NCBI RefSeq assembly: GCF_019029495.1
Contig: NZ_JAERQM010000005.1
Location: forward strand, 401,725-465,724
Length of the DNA: 64,000 nucleotides
Direction of reading: 5' to 3'
DNA from: Falsiroseomonas oleicola
GTDB lineage: Bacteria; Pseudomonadota; Alphaproteobacteria; Acetobacterales; Acetobacteraceae
Position numbers and translations under genes: made by a program. This document shows, in pieces, positions 53,842 through 61,741 of this stretch (position 1 is the first letter of the stretch; every line of letters begins with the position of its first letter). The notes beneath the pieces were generated by a model. The model was not told where the DNA came from, searched no databases, and worked only from the letters and a program-made list of their open reading frames with translations.

Positions 53842-54358
53842 GCGGTGGCGGCCGCTATGTGCCGCCGGGCCCGCCAAGGCGCATGCAGTGGCGATCGGCC
53901 AGCTGATGGCGTGGGCGGAAACCTTTGGTCTTGTTGCGCTTCCTGCGGATGGGGCGAAGCGCCAAGCCGCCTACGCAGCGATTGCATCCGGCTACCATGA
54001 GGCCATTTCCGACCTGCCCGGCGATCTGGCGCTGAAGGCCGTGGGGCACGTCAAGCGCTCGCACCGATTCCGCAACCTGCCGCTGCCGGCGGACATTCGC
54101 GCAGCGGTGGCCAATGACCTGGCGCTGCGGATGCTGACGTTGAAGCGGTTGGAATCCGCGCTGCGCTTTGGCCGTTTCGCCCCCCCGCCGCTGCGGCCGG
54201 AGGACCTAATCCGACCGGGCCAGATGGCCGCGCTTGGCCGCGGCATCCTGTCGTCCGCGATTGCGAGTATGCCCGGCGCGGAGACCGCGGAGGATGGCGA
54301 GCCGCCGGCCGTGTCCGAGCGGCGCCGCCTGGCGCTGGACGCCGAGCGCGCCGCATGA
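53675..54358 (+). CDS. Hypothetical phage protein, 227 residues
   Basis: An unrecognised protein that overlaps the end of the preceding gene by 167 bases in another frame. ATG at 53675 is used; a TTG three codons earlier is possible. The first 50 residues are Pro/Ser-rich. Then come helical parts ARAEAEAAVERWRPLCAAGP, AHAVAIGQLMAWAETFGLVA and HVKRSHRFRNLPLPADIRAA. The order replication protein / this gene / antirepressor is typical of small phage early regions. Its stop overlaps the ATG of the next gene (ATGA). Confidence 0.55.
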   Translation: MDHLPSSLATDATSALPIPMPSGSPSLPPSPAWLASWRPTDTLPSSARAEAEAAVERWRPLCAAGPAKAHAVAIGQLMAWAETFGLVALPADGAKRQAAYAAIASGYHEAISDLPGDLALKAVGHVKRSHRFRNLPLPADIRAAVANDLALRMLTLKRLESALRFGRFAPPPLRPEDLIRPGQMAALGRGILSSAIASMPGAETAEDGEPPAVSERRRLALDAERAA

Positions 54359-55056
54359 ACCCGACGGCGGATCAGGATACCGCGCGAGTAGCGCTTCGCC
54401 GAGCCGTTGAAGCCGCTGTCGATTTGGCGGCGATGGAGTGCGGGCCCAGCGGCGTTGACCAGGCGTGCATCCATCGCGCATTCCGCCACCGCGGCGCGTC
54501 GCGGGCGACGGTTTATCGCTGGATGGCTGGCGCCCTGAGGCGCCACAGCCGTCAACTCGGCCAGACGTTGGTCGAGGTAACGCCGGCGCCGCCAACGCAG
54601 CCATGCGCCATGACGGCGTCGCCGGACGCGCTGAAGGCAGTCGCCGCTGCTCTCGAGGCGGCTGCCGCCGCAGTGGCGGCCGCGCAAGGCCTCATCACGG
54701 CGATGGCCGAAGGCAAGCCTGTGCAGGCCGACGCTGCTGGGGCGGCCGAACATGCGTTAGCGCGGCTGGTCGAAGCTCCCGGCGCCCTGTGTCTGCGTGA
54801 CGCTGCAAAGGCGTTGCGGGTCGGGCCTGGTTTCCTGGTCGAGGAGATGCGGCGCCGGGGCTGGCTTTTTTCGTCCGCTGACGGTCGGCGTCTGGTCGGT
54901 TATCAGGAGCGCGTTGAAGCAGGCGAGATTTTGCATCGCCCCGTCGAGCTCCCCGGCGGGCGCGTCGAAGTCCAAGCCCTCTTGACGTCCAAAGGCCTCA
55001 AGCGGCTGGCGCTGGCTTTGGAAGCTTCGACCGCTCGGCAGCGGCACTCGCGGTGA
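54355..55056 (+). CDS. Phage antirepressor-like protein, HTH fused to KilAC domain
   Basis: A 233-residue protein. The N-terminal 65 residues have an HTH with IHRAFRHRGASRATVYRWMA. A Pro/Ala linker and helix follow. The C-terminal 85 residues carry the KilAC/ANT pattern: APGALCLRDAAKALRVGPGF, EEMRRRGWLFSSADGRRLVG and VQALLTSKGLKRLALALE, as in phage antirepressors. The same HTH motif recurs in the protein at 59477-60109. The ATG overlaps the previous stop. Its last 59 bases overlap the convergent gene at 54998. Confidence 0.75.
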   Translation: MNPTADQDTARVALRRAVEAAVDLAAMECGPSGVDQACIHRAFRHRGASRATVYRWMAGALRRHSRQLGQTLVEVTPAPPTQPCAMTASPDALKAVAAALEAAAAAVAAAQGLITAMAEGKPVQADAAGAAEHALARLVEAPGALCLRDAAKALRVGPGFLVEEMRRRGWLFSSADGRRLVGYQERVEAGEILHRPVELPGGRVEVQALLTSKGLKRLALALEASTARQRHSR

Positions 55057-55348
55057 TCGCGAGCGGCTGCATCGCCGCAGCCGCTCGCTCCACAAGCGAC
55101 CATTCCGAAGAGACGCCGTCCCCGCCAGCTGACCATCGAGCGATTTCCAGTGCCAGTCGCAGCGCCTCTAGGGGGCGAAGGTCGCCGTCGGCGATTGCCT
55201 TGCGCTCGATTTCGGCCATGCGCAGTGCCACGGTGGCGAGGCGTTCTTCCATTCGGATCGCGGTGCGCCGATCCGCCGCCTGTTGCGCCGCAATCATCCG
55301 GTCGAATTCGTCGCGGGCCCTGGACCACGCGGAGAGGTAACGCCCCAT
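54998..55348 (-). CDS. Hypothetical charged helical protein, minus strand
   Basis: A 116-residue protein of unknown function and the only likely minus-strand gene in the left half of the element. The start ATG at 55348 has GAGGAG eight bases upstream. The sequence begins MGRYLSAWSRARDEFDRMIA and continues as a long charged helix (EERLATVALRMAEIERKAIA), with a weak hydrophobic end. It reads out of the AT-rich block to its right, which could hold its promoter, and overlaps the antirepressor gene by 59 bases. Confidence 0.5.
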   Translation of the reverse strand: MGRYLSAWSRARDEFDRMIAAQQAADRRTAIRMEERLATVALRMAEIERKAIADGDLRPLEALRLALEIARWSAGGDGVSSEWSLVERAAAAMQPLAITASAAAERSKLPKPAPAA

Positions 55349-55661
55349 GCCTGACTCCTCAAACTTCTCCTATACGCAGAATTGCGGATAATAATTCAGA
55401 AGTCCAATATTAAATATCTTGGAATAATACCATGGATACACAAGGTATTTACGATGAGATATCAATAATATAAATGATTTTAATAGAAAGAGGGCGGGAT
55501 TTTTCCCAGATTTCTTATCGGTTGCGTCGGTCTCGGGCACCCTGGGAGCGGAGCCGGCAAGCTTCGCTCGTGGCGTTCTCGACGGCCTGAAAGACGCTGG
55601 CGGTCGCCTTTGCTGGGTCGTGACGGCCTTTTGACGCATAGGCAGCGACTGGAGCATCCCC
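55349..55661. other. AT-rich intergenic block in the mobile element
   Basis: About 120 bases here (55375-55495) are the most AT-rich stretch of the window, with TATTAAATATC, AATAATATAAATG and TTTTAATAG. No convincing gene is present; short frames such as one of 38 codons at 55475 lack support. The block separates a leftward gene from a rightward operon, so promoters for both directions or a replication origin are possible. The right third (55500-55661) is of normal GC and appears to hold only untranslated DNA. Confidence 0.5.
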
Positions 55662-55988
55662 GTGCCCGACACTGATTTCCAAGAACTGCTGGCGGACCTC
55701 GATGCCGTTCAGCGGCGCCGCGAGGCCACGCCAGTCGCGTCGCCGCGATTCGCGAAGGCCATGGCGCCCGCCCGTGCGAGGCCCGCACTGAACCTGGTCG
55801 CCATGACGGATGCCAGTGCGGCCTTGGCGCGTCGGAACGGCGACCTCGCCCGGGATGTCGCTTCGACCCGCGTCAGATTCGTCTTGACGAAGGCCTTGGC
55901 GGCGAATGCGGAAGGCCGGTTGACGGCCACACAGGTCGCGCGCCTCGAAGCCGCGGGCCACCGCATCATGGCGGCGCTCAGCCGATGA
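55662..55988 (+). CDS. Hypothetical phage protein, 108 residues
   Basis: A small protein of unknown function that opens the rightward structural operon. The start is GTG at 55662, with GGAG eight bases upstream. Visible parts are MPDTDFQELLADLDAVQRRR, FAKAMAPARARPALNLVAMT and a helical end VRFVLTKALAANAEGRLTAT. Its stop overlaps the start of the next gene by four bases, so it is translationally coupled. No family recognised. Confidence 0.55.
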   Translation: MPDTDFQELLADLDAVQRRREATPVASPRFAKAMAPARARPALNLVAMTDASAALARRNGDLARDVASTRVRFVLTKALAANAEGRLTATQVARLEAAGHRIMAALSR

Positions 55989-56287
55989 CCTTCGCCTTGA
56001 TTCCCGCCGCTCGGGCGGCGCTGCGGGAGGCTCTGGCGGCAGGGGAGCCGACGAGCGCGATCCGGGCCGAGATTGCCAGGCTGGAGGCTGAGGCCTTGGC
56101 CGCGGCACGGACGCGCGTCGCCACGATGACCCCGAGGAGCGATGCTGCCGGTGATGCAGCGCTTGATGAAATACGCACGAATGCGGATTCCATCGCTGCC
56201 GAGGTAGCGGCGCGGATCGCCGATCGATTCGCCGCGCTGGTCGTTCCTGACGCCCGGCGACTGCCTTCGAAGGACGCGGGGCGATGA
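55985..56287 (+). CDS. Hypothetical phage protein, 100 residues
   Basis: A helical, Ala-rich protein. It begins MTFALIPAARAALREALAAG and has a charged middle, AIRAEIARLEAEALAAARTR, and an end AARIADRFAALVVPDARRLP. The ATG overlaps the preceding stop and the stop overlaps the next ATG (both ATGA). The chain of three small coupled genes before the baseplate hub suggests structural or assembly roles; none is recognised. Confidence 0.55.
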   Translation: MTFALIPAARAALREALAAGEPTSAIRAEIARLEAEALAAARTRVATMTPRSDAAGDAALDEIRTNADSIAAEVAARIADRFAALVVPDARRLPSKDAGR

Positions 56288-56574
56288 CCGTCCGTATTTC
56301 GACCGGCAGCAACTCCCGCTCTCCCGCCTGCGCCGTCGATCGCGTCTGTGACACGATCCGAACGGCCGCACGGGAGTCGAAGGCCATAGCGGGCATCGAC
56401 CTGTCTCACTCGCAGGTCGCGAGGATCGCCGATGAGCTTCGCGGTCTCCAGGACAACGTTCAGCGGCTGGTGGGCGAAGTACGAGGTCATTCCACCGCCG
56501 CAGCGCGGGCCGTCTTTGATGGCGCGGAGCCGCCAACCCGCACTGACCCGCCTCAGTCCTACGGAGTCGGCTGA
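56284..56574 (+). CDS. Hypothetical phage protein, 96 residues
   Basis: A small hydrophilic protein. It begins MTVRISTGSNSRSPACAVDR and contains a helix IADELRGLQDNVQRLVGEVR; two cysteines are near residues 16 and 22. The stop overlaps the start of the baseplate-hub gene (TGATG). No family recognised. Position just before the hub gene suggests a tail-related or chaperone function, by inference only. Confidence 0.55.
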   Translation: MTVRISTGSNSRSPACAVDRVCDTIRTAARESKAIAGIDLSHSQVARIADELRGLQDNVQRLVGEVRGHSTAAARAVFDGAEPPTRTDPPQSYGVG

Positions 56575-58013
56575 TGGCCGTTCGGGTTTACCGGCCGAAG
56601 ATTTCGGTGACGCTTATCAAGACGGTGCAGCGGTCAGGCAGCGGCGTCGCGGAGCGCTTCAGCGGCGCGGCGCGGCAGATCGACTTGACCCCGTTCCTGT
56701 CCGACGGCGGCGCGGTGAAGGTCATCAAAGGCATCGCCGAGCCGGCCGGGGCGTTTGCCATCGCCTTCTCTGACCGGCTCGACCAGGCGACGCGCGACAC
56801 GCTCTCTTCCCGCATCGAGGCGATGGATTTGCTGGAAATTCGCGGGGCGCGGCAACCGCATCTCTATGCTGGGCAGCCGCTGCCGCTGCTGATGCGCGGG
56901 TTCGTGTCTTCGGTCCGGCGCGTCGAATCCATGCAGCCGGATGGCACGCCGCAGCGGTCCGTTGTGATCCAGGGACATGACGCCGGAAAGCTCTGGCAGA
57001 TCCAGCGGTTCTTCTTCGAATCGATTTATGCCAATGCCGACGCGCAGTATCTCAATACCTTCCGCCTCCAAACGGCGGTCGGGATTGAGGCCGCGTGGTT
57101 GCCCGTCAGCGAGATGATGCGCCAGCTGACGGAGCGGGTCATCAACGCGAAGGTCCGGCAGATGTCTGGCTATGCCGACCGGATCATCCCGCTGTTCAAG
57201 GCCGATCGCCTGACGGTGCCGGAGGGGCTGGTCAGCGCCAACCTCATCGCCCCTTTCCAGGGCGCCTTCTGGGGGCTGGTAGAGCTGGTCGCGGATCGCC
57301 CGTGGAATGAAGCCTTCATCGAAGATGCCGAAGACGGTCCATCCCTCGTCTTCCGTCCGACACCCTACAAGGACCTGGCCGGCCGCCTCATCATGGCCGG
57401 CGCCACAGATCCCGGCACGATCGACGTCACGGCGGATGATTTGGTCTCGCTCGATGTCGGCCGCAGCGATGCGCGGGTGGCGAATTTTTTCATGACTCCG
57501 GCGGGCACCAGTCTTCTGGACGCGAATGCACTGCTGGGGGTCGCCGAGATCGCCAGCGGCTCCCCCTTCGACAGCAACCACCCGAACAACCGGCCGGAGC
57601 TCTACGGCCTGCGGAAGATGGAGGCAGAGTCCCGGCTTCTACCGGATGCCGCCGGGATCCTGCCGTCTCAGGTGCAGGGGGAGCGGCGCGACGCCGTCGG
57701 GCGCGAGATGCTCGCTTGGCACATCGCCCGTGCCCGCGATCTCCGGCTGATGAATAGGGACAATGCTATTTTCGAGGACGGCAGCGCCACCCTGAAGGGC
57801 GGCGAGCATCTGAGGCCCGGCCGCTACCTCCGCATCACGCGGGGCCAGCAGGTGTCCGAATTCTACATGCCTAGGGTCGTGCACAGCATCATCCCCCTTG
57901 GCGCTTGGACCACCACCGCCGTGCTGGAGCGCGGGACGGGCTTCATCACCCGCGTGGCATCCGAGGGCAGTCCTTACATCCGCGAAGGCTTCAAAGGACC
58001 CTACGACGCATGA
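56574..58013 (+). CDS. Phage baseplate hub protein (gpD / Mu gpP-like)
   Basis: A 479-residue protein. It begins MAVRVYRPKISVTLIKTVQR and is rich in beta structure. Segments such as VVIQGHDAGKLWQIQRFFFE, GYADRIIPLFKADRLTVPEG and LRPGRYLRITRGQQVSEFYM fit the two-barrel hub proteins that crown the central spike of contractile tails. The next gene encodes a spike protein, the usual partner and order in Mu-like and P2-like phages. It overlaps the previous stop and the next start. The rest of a tail module (sheath, tube, tape measure) is absent. Confidence 0.7.
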   Translation: MAVRVYRPKISVTLIKTVQRSGSGVAERFSGAARQIDLTPFLSDGGAVKVIKGIAEPAGAFAIAFSDRLDQATRDTLSSRIEAMDLLEIRGARQPHLYAGQPLPLLMRGFVSSVRRVESMQPDGTPQRSVVIQGHDAGKLWQIQRFFFESIYANADAQYLNTFRLQTAVGIEAAWLPVSEMMRQLTERVINAKVRQMSGYADRIIPLFKADRLTVPEGLVSANLIAPFQGAFWGLVELVADRPWNEAFIEDAEDGPSLVFRPTPYKDLAGRLIMAGATDPGTIDVTADDLVSLDVGRSDARVANFFMTPAGTSLLDANALLGVAEIASGSPFDSNHPNNRPELYGLRKMEAESRLLPDAAGILPSQVQGERRDAVGREMLAWHIARARDLRLMNRDNAIFEDGSATLKGGEHLRPGRYLRITRGQQVSEFYMPRVVHSIIPLGAWTTTAVLERGTGFITRVASEGSPYIREGFKGPYDA

Positions 58014-58674
58014 CGCTCCGCCTCGCCAACGTGGTGGCCGTGCATCCCGACCGCGGCACCGTGGAACTGGTCTATCTGGACAACGGCGCGCGGGTCGGAG
58101 AGGCGCATGTCGCCTCCGGCGTCGTCGGGTCCGATGCCGGCGTCTGGGCAGTGCCCAGCGTGCTGCGGCCCGCATCCGAACGGCTGGCCGGCACGACACA
58201 GGGCAACGGCCGCCGGCTGGTCGCGGTGGTGGCGGAGATCAGCACCGGCCGGTCATCCTCGGATTCCTGCTGCCGCTTGGCAGCCAGATGACCTTCCAGG
58301 AACAGGACCGGGCGATGTATCGCCACCCGTCCGGCGCGGTGGTGACGGTGACGCCTGATGGAGGCATCGAGGCCCGGCACCCCTCCGGCGCCTATATCCG
58401 GATCGGCGACGGCGCGCCGGCGGCGCTGGGCAGCGTGGCGGCGAACGGGTGGACACCGCCGTCCGGAGGATCGGCCGAGGTCAGCCTTGCCACCAGCAGC
58501 GTGACGCTGCTGGTGAAGCCTGGCGGCGAGGTCGAGCTGACATGCACCACGCTGAAGGTCATGGGCGACATCACCGCCACCGGCGACATCACCGCCGGCG
58601 CCGTCACCTTGCAGAACCACCAGCATTCCGATGTCGAGCCCGGCGGCGGCAACAGCGGGCCGCCGGTGCCCTAA
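58010..58674 (+). pseudogene. Baseplate spike protein (gpV-like), split by a frameshift
   Basis: Two overlapping frames make one spike protein. The first (58010-58291, 93 codons) starts MTLRLANVVAVHPDRGTVEL and holds the OB-fold to RRLVAVVAEISTGR. The expected continuation PVILGFLLPLGSQMTFQEQD is in another frame, which runs to 58674 and holds the repeats YRHPSGAVVTV and ARHPSGAYIRI and the tip motif TLQNHQHSDVEPG, a His-X-His iron site. The switch is near 58250 and fits loss of one CCGG/GGCC unit from a short repeat. The second frame could also start at ATG 58288, which overlaps the first stop, so two separate products are possible. Confidence 0.75.
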
Positions 58675-58740
58675 GTCGTCGCATCGCGCTGTGTCGCGGA
58701 GCCGTCGCTCCCTTCCCATTTTGAGAGAGGCCTCATTCCA

Positions 58741-59268
58741 ATGTTCGACACCGCCCTCATCACCGCCGCCGCGCAACGCGTTGCGACCACGGAAGCAGTA
58801 GCATCGGCGGCTGCCGCCCGCCGCGTGGAGACCGCCCAGGCGGCGGACCGTCTGCGCCACCGCCTCAGCGCGCTCACCGTCGAGCGTGCTGCCATCGTCA
58901 CGCGCCGTGCCGGAGGGGAGCGCCTGCCCGATGATGGCGCCACCCTGGCACTCATCGAGGCGGACCGCGACGGGTTGCGTGATATGCTGGCGGAGGCAGA
59001 AGCTGCGTCCACTGAGGCAAAGCAGCGCGCGGAAGCGGCGGACGCGACCGCGTCCGCTGCCCGCGACCAACTCGCCCTCGCGGAAAACGAAGAGATGCTG
59101 CGGCGCCTCGTCGCACATGCCACCGAGATGGACCGCGTGCTGCTGGAAACGATGAAGCAGTTGCGCGACCTCGGCGCCAAGCTCGGGATCTCACGGCCGA
59201 TGTGGGCGCCCTCGATGGATCTGGGCGTGGAGCTGCGCCGCCTCCTGGCGGCGGCGGGGCGGCTGTGA
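58741..59268 (+). CDS. Coiled-coil phage protein, 175 residues
   Basis: Almost entirely alpha-helical and Ala/Glu/Arg-rich. Heptad patterns run from about residue 15 to 135 (RVETAQAADRLRHRLSALTV, DRDGLRDMLAEAEAASTEAK, LALAENEEMLRRLVAHATEM). The end, LGISRPMWAPSMDLGVELRR, breaks the coil. It lies 66 bases after the spike gene and its stop overlaps the next GTG start. A structural or scaffold role is possible; no family recognised. Confidence 0.6.
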   Translation: MFDTALITAAAQRVATTEAVASAAAARRVETAQAADRLRHRLSALTVERAAIVTRRAGGERLPDDGATLALIEADRDGLRDMLAEAEAASTEAKQRAEAADATASAARDQLALAENEEMLRRLVAHATEMDRVLLETMKQLRDLGAKLGISRPMWAPSMDLGVELRRLLAAAGRL

Positions 59269-59480
59269 GGAAGTCCGGGGCGGCGAAGCTCCGCGGACCG
59301 GTCGCACTCAGCCGCCGGACCCGCGCGCGACTGCTGACCGACCTGCTGCAGCGCGCCGATGCCGGCGACGCCCATGCCGCAGGCATGCTGATCGCGCTCT
59401 CCATCATGGCGCAGATCGAATCGGAGCGTGAGGTCAGCGCCTCTCGCGAGGCGGGCACCATCTCCACCACGCTGCAATGA
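59265..59480 (+). CDS. Small phage protein, 71 residues
   Basis: The GTG at 59265 overlaps the preceding stop (GTGA). The product begins with a basic segment RKSGAAKLRGPVALSRRTRA and continues as a helix LLTDLLQRADAGDAHAAGML. Its stop overlaps the ATG of the next gene (ATGA). The tight coupling on both sides supports a real gene. Function unknown. Confidence 0.5.
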   Translation: MRKSGAAKLRGPVALSRRTRARLLTDLLQRADAGDAHAAGMLIALSIMAQIESEREVSASREAGTISTTLQ

Positions 59481-60109
59481 ACAAGGCGCCGCCATCGCCG
59501 CCCCTGACACCTGACCAGCGCAGATCCCTGCGCGCTGAGATCGAGTCGGCGCTGGTGGCAGAGATGGCGCGGTCGGGACCGGAAAAGCCCTCCCGCGCCT
59601 CCGTCGCACGGCTCTTCGAGGGACGGGGCGTGAGCCGGGCAACGATGTTCGTTTGGATGGCGGAAGCTGTCTCCGCCGGCCGCGTTGGGCAGCAGCTCAC
59701 GCGCCAGGTGCGGGAGGCCGCGGCGACACGTATCGCGACCAGCGGCAGCGTCGCGCAAGCGGCAGCAGCAGCGTTGCCAGCCGCTCCGACGGTCGATGAC
59801 GTGGTGGGGCATGCCATCCCTGTCATCGAAGAGCTGGCCGCCCTGATTGCCGACACCAGGGCGCTGCGGAGCAGTGCATTGGGGCCGGATGGCAAGCTGC
59901 GCAACGGGAAGATGTTCGCGCGCGCGATCGAACAGTCGCGGCGGAACCTGGAAACTGCGGTGAAGCTGCAGCAGGCGATGGTCGAGATCGGGCAGGTCGA
60001 GCGCTTCCATCGCGCCGTGGTGGAGGAGATTGCGAAGGAGTCGCCTGAGCTGGCGCAGCGCGTGGTCGCCCGCCTGAATGCCCTGTCGCAAGCCTGGGGA
60101 GGCGCCTGA
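59477..60109 (+). CDS. HTH phage protein, 210 residues
   Basis: The N-terminal 65 residues carry a helix-turn-helix with SVARLFEGRGVSRATMFVWM, closely matching the HTH of the antirepressor at 54355 (RGASRATVYRWMA). The rest is helical: TVDDVVGHAIPVIEELAALI, MFARAIEQSRRNLETAVKLQ and ERFHRAVVEEIAKESPELAQ. HTH plus helical oligomerisation parts recalls small terminase subunits, though no large terminase lies next to it. Function is therefore open between DNA packaging and regulation. Confidence 0.55.
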   Translation: MNKAPPSPPLTPDQRRSLRAEIESALVAEMARSGPEKPSRASVARLFEGRGVSRATMFVWMAEAVSAGRVGQQLTRQVREAAATRIATSGSVAQAAAAALPAAPTVDDVVGHAIPVIEELAALIADTRALRSSALGPDGKLRNGKMFARAIEQSRRNLETAVKLQQAMVEIGQVERFHRAVVEEIAKESPELAQRVVARLNALSQAWGGA

Positions 60110-60110
60110 G

Positions 60111-60641
60111 ATGGCAGGCGCCAATCCTCTCGCCAGCCCACCTGCAATGCCGGAGATGGTTCCGTGCCCGCCGCTTCGTGCACGCGTGACCCTCACCGCC
60201 TGCGTCAGGATGTGGCGCTCGGCCGAGCACGACGCTCCGCGGTCGCACGAGGCCCGCTGGCATTGCCTGGGCTGCACACTCGGCCCCGACCGGGCAGGCG
60301 CTCCGCAGCGGCCATTGCCGTTTGCCACCACCGAGGCGCTGCGCATCACCTGCGCCCGCTGCCAGCGCGTTTCGGCGCGGCTGATCGGCGGGCACCACTG
60401 CGTCTCCTGCTACAACAGGGGGCGGGAGGCGGCCCGAGGCCGCAACTGCAAGGGCTCCCCGCCGAGGCAGCTTCTGGCGCGGCTGCATCAGGCGCGCCTG
60501 GTCGTGTGCGACGGGGACGGCATCCGCGAGGTGACGAAGGGGCCCGTGGTCGGTGCGGCAGAAGTGGCGATCGCCCTCGCGCGTCATGCCAGCGGCCCGA
60601 CGTTCTTCGGTAGGCCGCCAGGGGGATTGCAGGATGGATGA
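60111..60641 (+). CDS. Cysteine-rich putative zinc-binding phage protein
   Basis: A 176-residue protein. ATG at 60111 lies one base after the previous stop. Cys pairs occur in WHCLGCTLG, ITCARCQRV and HHCVSCYNRG, enough for one or two zinc sites. The C-terminal part LLARLHQARLVVCDGDGIRE may be a small DNA-contacting domain. No family recognised. It overlaps the start of the next gene by eight bases. Confidence 0.55.
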   Translation: MAGANPLASPPAMPEMVPCPPLRARVTLTACVRMWRSAEHDAPRSHEARWHCLGCTLGPDRAGAPQRPLPFATTEALRITCARCQRVSARLIGGHHCVSCYNRGREAARGRNCKGSPPRQLLARLHQARLVVCDGDGIREVTKGPVVGAAEVAIALARHASGPTFFGRPPGGLQDG

Positions 60642-60906
60642 TGACCCCAACGCCGGTTGGACGCTCACGCCCCATGTCTGCCGGCTTTGCCTGGCGCGCG
60701 TGCTGCGGCAGGGCGACAACTTTCGCTGCTCGACATGCAGCGCTGCTGGATGCGGCGACACGGCCTCCGTCTGTGCCTGCGGCATCGGGGTGATGGGGGC
60801 TGCGGCGGGGCGCAGTCCTGGTCGGCTTTTCCGCTGCACCGCCAATCCGGCGCCGGGGCCTTCGAACCCAGCCGTATTCGTGGTGGGCTACGGCGCCGGC
60901 CCATAG
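60634..60906 (+). CDS. Small zinc-ribbon phage protein, 90 residues
   Basis: A 90-residue protein with a clear zinc-ribbon layout: HVCRLCLARV, then FRCSTCSAAGCG, and CAC further on. It begins MDDDPNAGWTLTPH. It overlaps the preceding gene by eight bases. Similar ribbons in phages serve in transcription control or packaging, but none can be chosen here. Confidence 0.5.
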   Translation: MDDDPNAGWTLTPHVCRLCLARVLRQGDNFRCSTCSAAGCGDTASVCACGIGVMGAAAGRSPGRLFRCTANPAPGPSNPAVFVVGYGAGP

Positions 60907-61055
60907 CCCCCACCAGCGCCGCGCTGGCGCGCGGTGGTGGCCCGGAATCGGCCATCGTCGCCCAGCAAAGTCCTTCCATCCGGGCTGCCGAGGGGTATCG
61001 TGCGCTGGGGCGCGCTGGTGGGGCGCTGGAAGGCGCGGAGGGGCGCATCTTGGAC

Positions 61056-61322
61056 ATGGACGACAGAGCCCGCCAGCAGATCGAAGCGGCCCGCGTCCGG
61101 CTCGCCCACCTGCATGTGCTCGACCTGCAGACCGAGCAGGCGGAGCGCCGGATCCTCGCCGCCGCCCAGGAACGTCTGAAGGTCGTGGAAGCGGAGATCA
61201 GCCGGCTACGGCCGCGCGTGGACCTCGATGATGCCGGCGACCAGTACCAGGCCATGGTGCTGGAGCGCGGCCAGCTGCACATCGTCATTGCTGAGGCGCA
61301 GCAACAACTGAACGGCGCCTGA
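61056..61322 (+). CDS. Coiled-coil phage protein, 88 residues
   Basis: A helical protein with heptads: DDRARQQIEAARVRLAHLHV, QAERRILAAAQERLKVVEAE and ERGQLHIVIAEAQQQLNGA. ATG at 61056 is the only normal start; the frame is open upstream without ATG or GTG. It is the last rightward gene of the element; beyond it coding capacity turns to fragments on the minus strand. Confidence 0.45.
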   Translation: MDDRARQQIEAARVRLAHLHVLDLQTEQAERRILAAAQERLKVVEAEISRLRPRVDLDDAGDQYQAMVLERGQLHIVIAEAQQQLNGA

Positions 61323-61509
61323 CGCGCGGTGCCCTTCATGCGGCCGCGGCATCGGCTTGGCGCCCTAGTCTAGCCGCCGATGGCGGCGGCAGGGAAGTCA
61401 CGATGCAAGCCTACCGGCGGCAAGGGCGATGAACGGGCCCTATCGCCGGGCCGGCCGGCGAGTCCGCGAGAGGCGGCCGAAGCCTTGCTTTGGCCATCAA
61501 AAGTGATGG

Positions 61510-61740
61510 TCAGACCATCAACGCTGCTGGTTCCGTAGGCGCCTCGATCAGCATGCCATTTCCCGGCGCCTTCGCGGCCGCTGCGATCGAAAGCCTGCTA
61601 TCAGCGGTAGCGATGCGATCCAACGCCTTGGCCTTCGGCGCCACCACCGCCAGTTCAGCCTTCTGTCGCTCGACCGTCGCCTGGAGCACGGTCAGAACGC
61701 GCACCGCGAGCCCCTTGAAGTCGGACGGTGCCGCGTCAGC
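61510..61740 (-). pseudogene. Antirepressor (KilAC/ANT) fragment
   Basis: The minus strand encodes FKGLAVRVLTVLQATVERQK, AELAVVAPKAKALDRIATAD and SRLSIAAAAKA, the usual start of a KilAC/ANT antirepressor domain (APKA-ALDRIA-AEGSL-ITDAAK). The rest of the domain is missing: the frame continues with an unrelated PGNGMLIEAPTEPAALMV and stops. No start codon belongs to it. This is a truncated remnant, different in detail from the complete antirepressor at 54355. Confidence 0.55.
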
Positions 61741-61741
61741 G

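Noticed and set aside
58240..58260. Programmed -1 frameshift in the spike gene
   Set aside because: No slippery X-XXY-YYZ heptamer or downstream structure is apparent, and spike genes are not known for programmed shifts. A small deletion explains it better.
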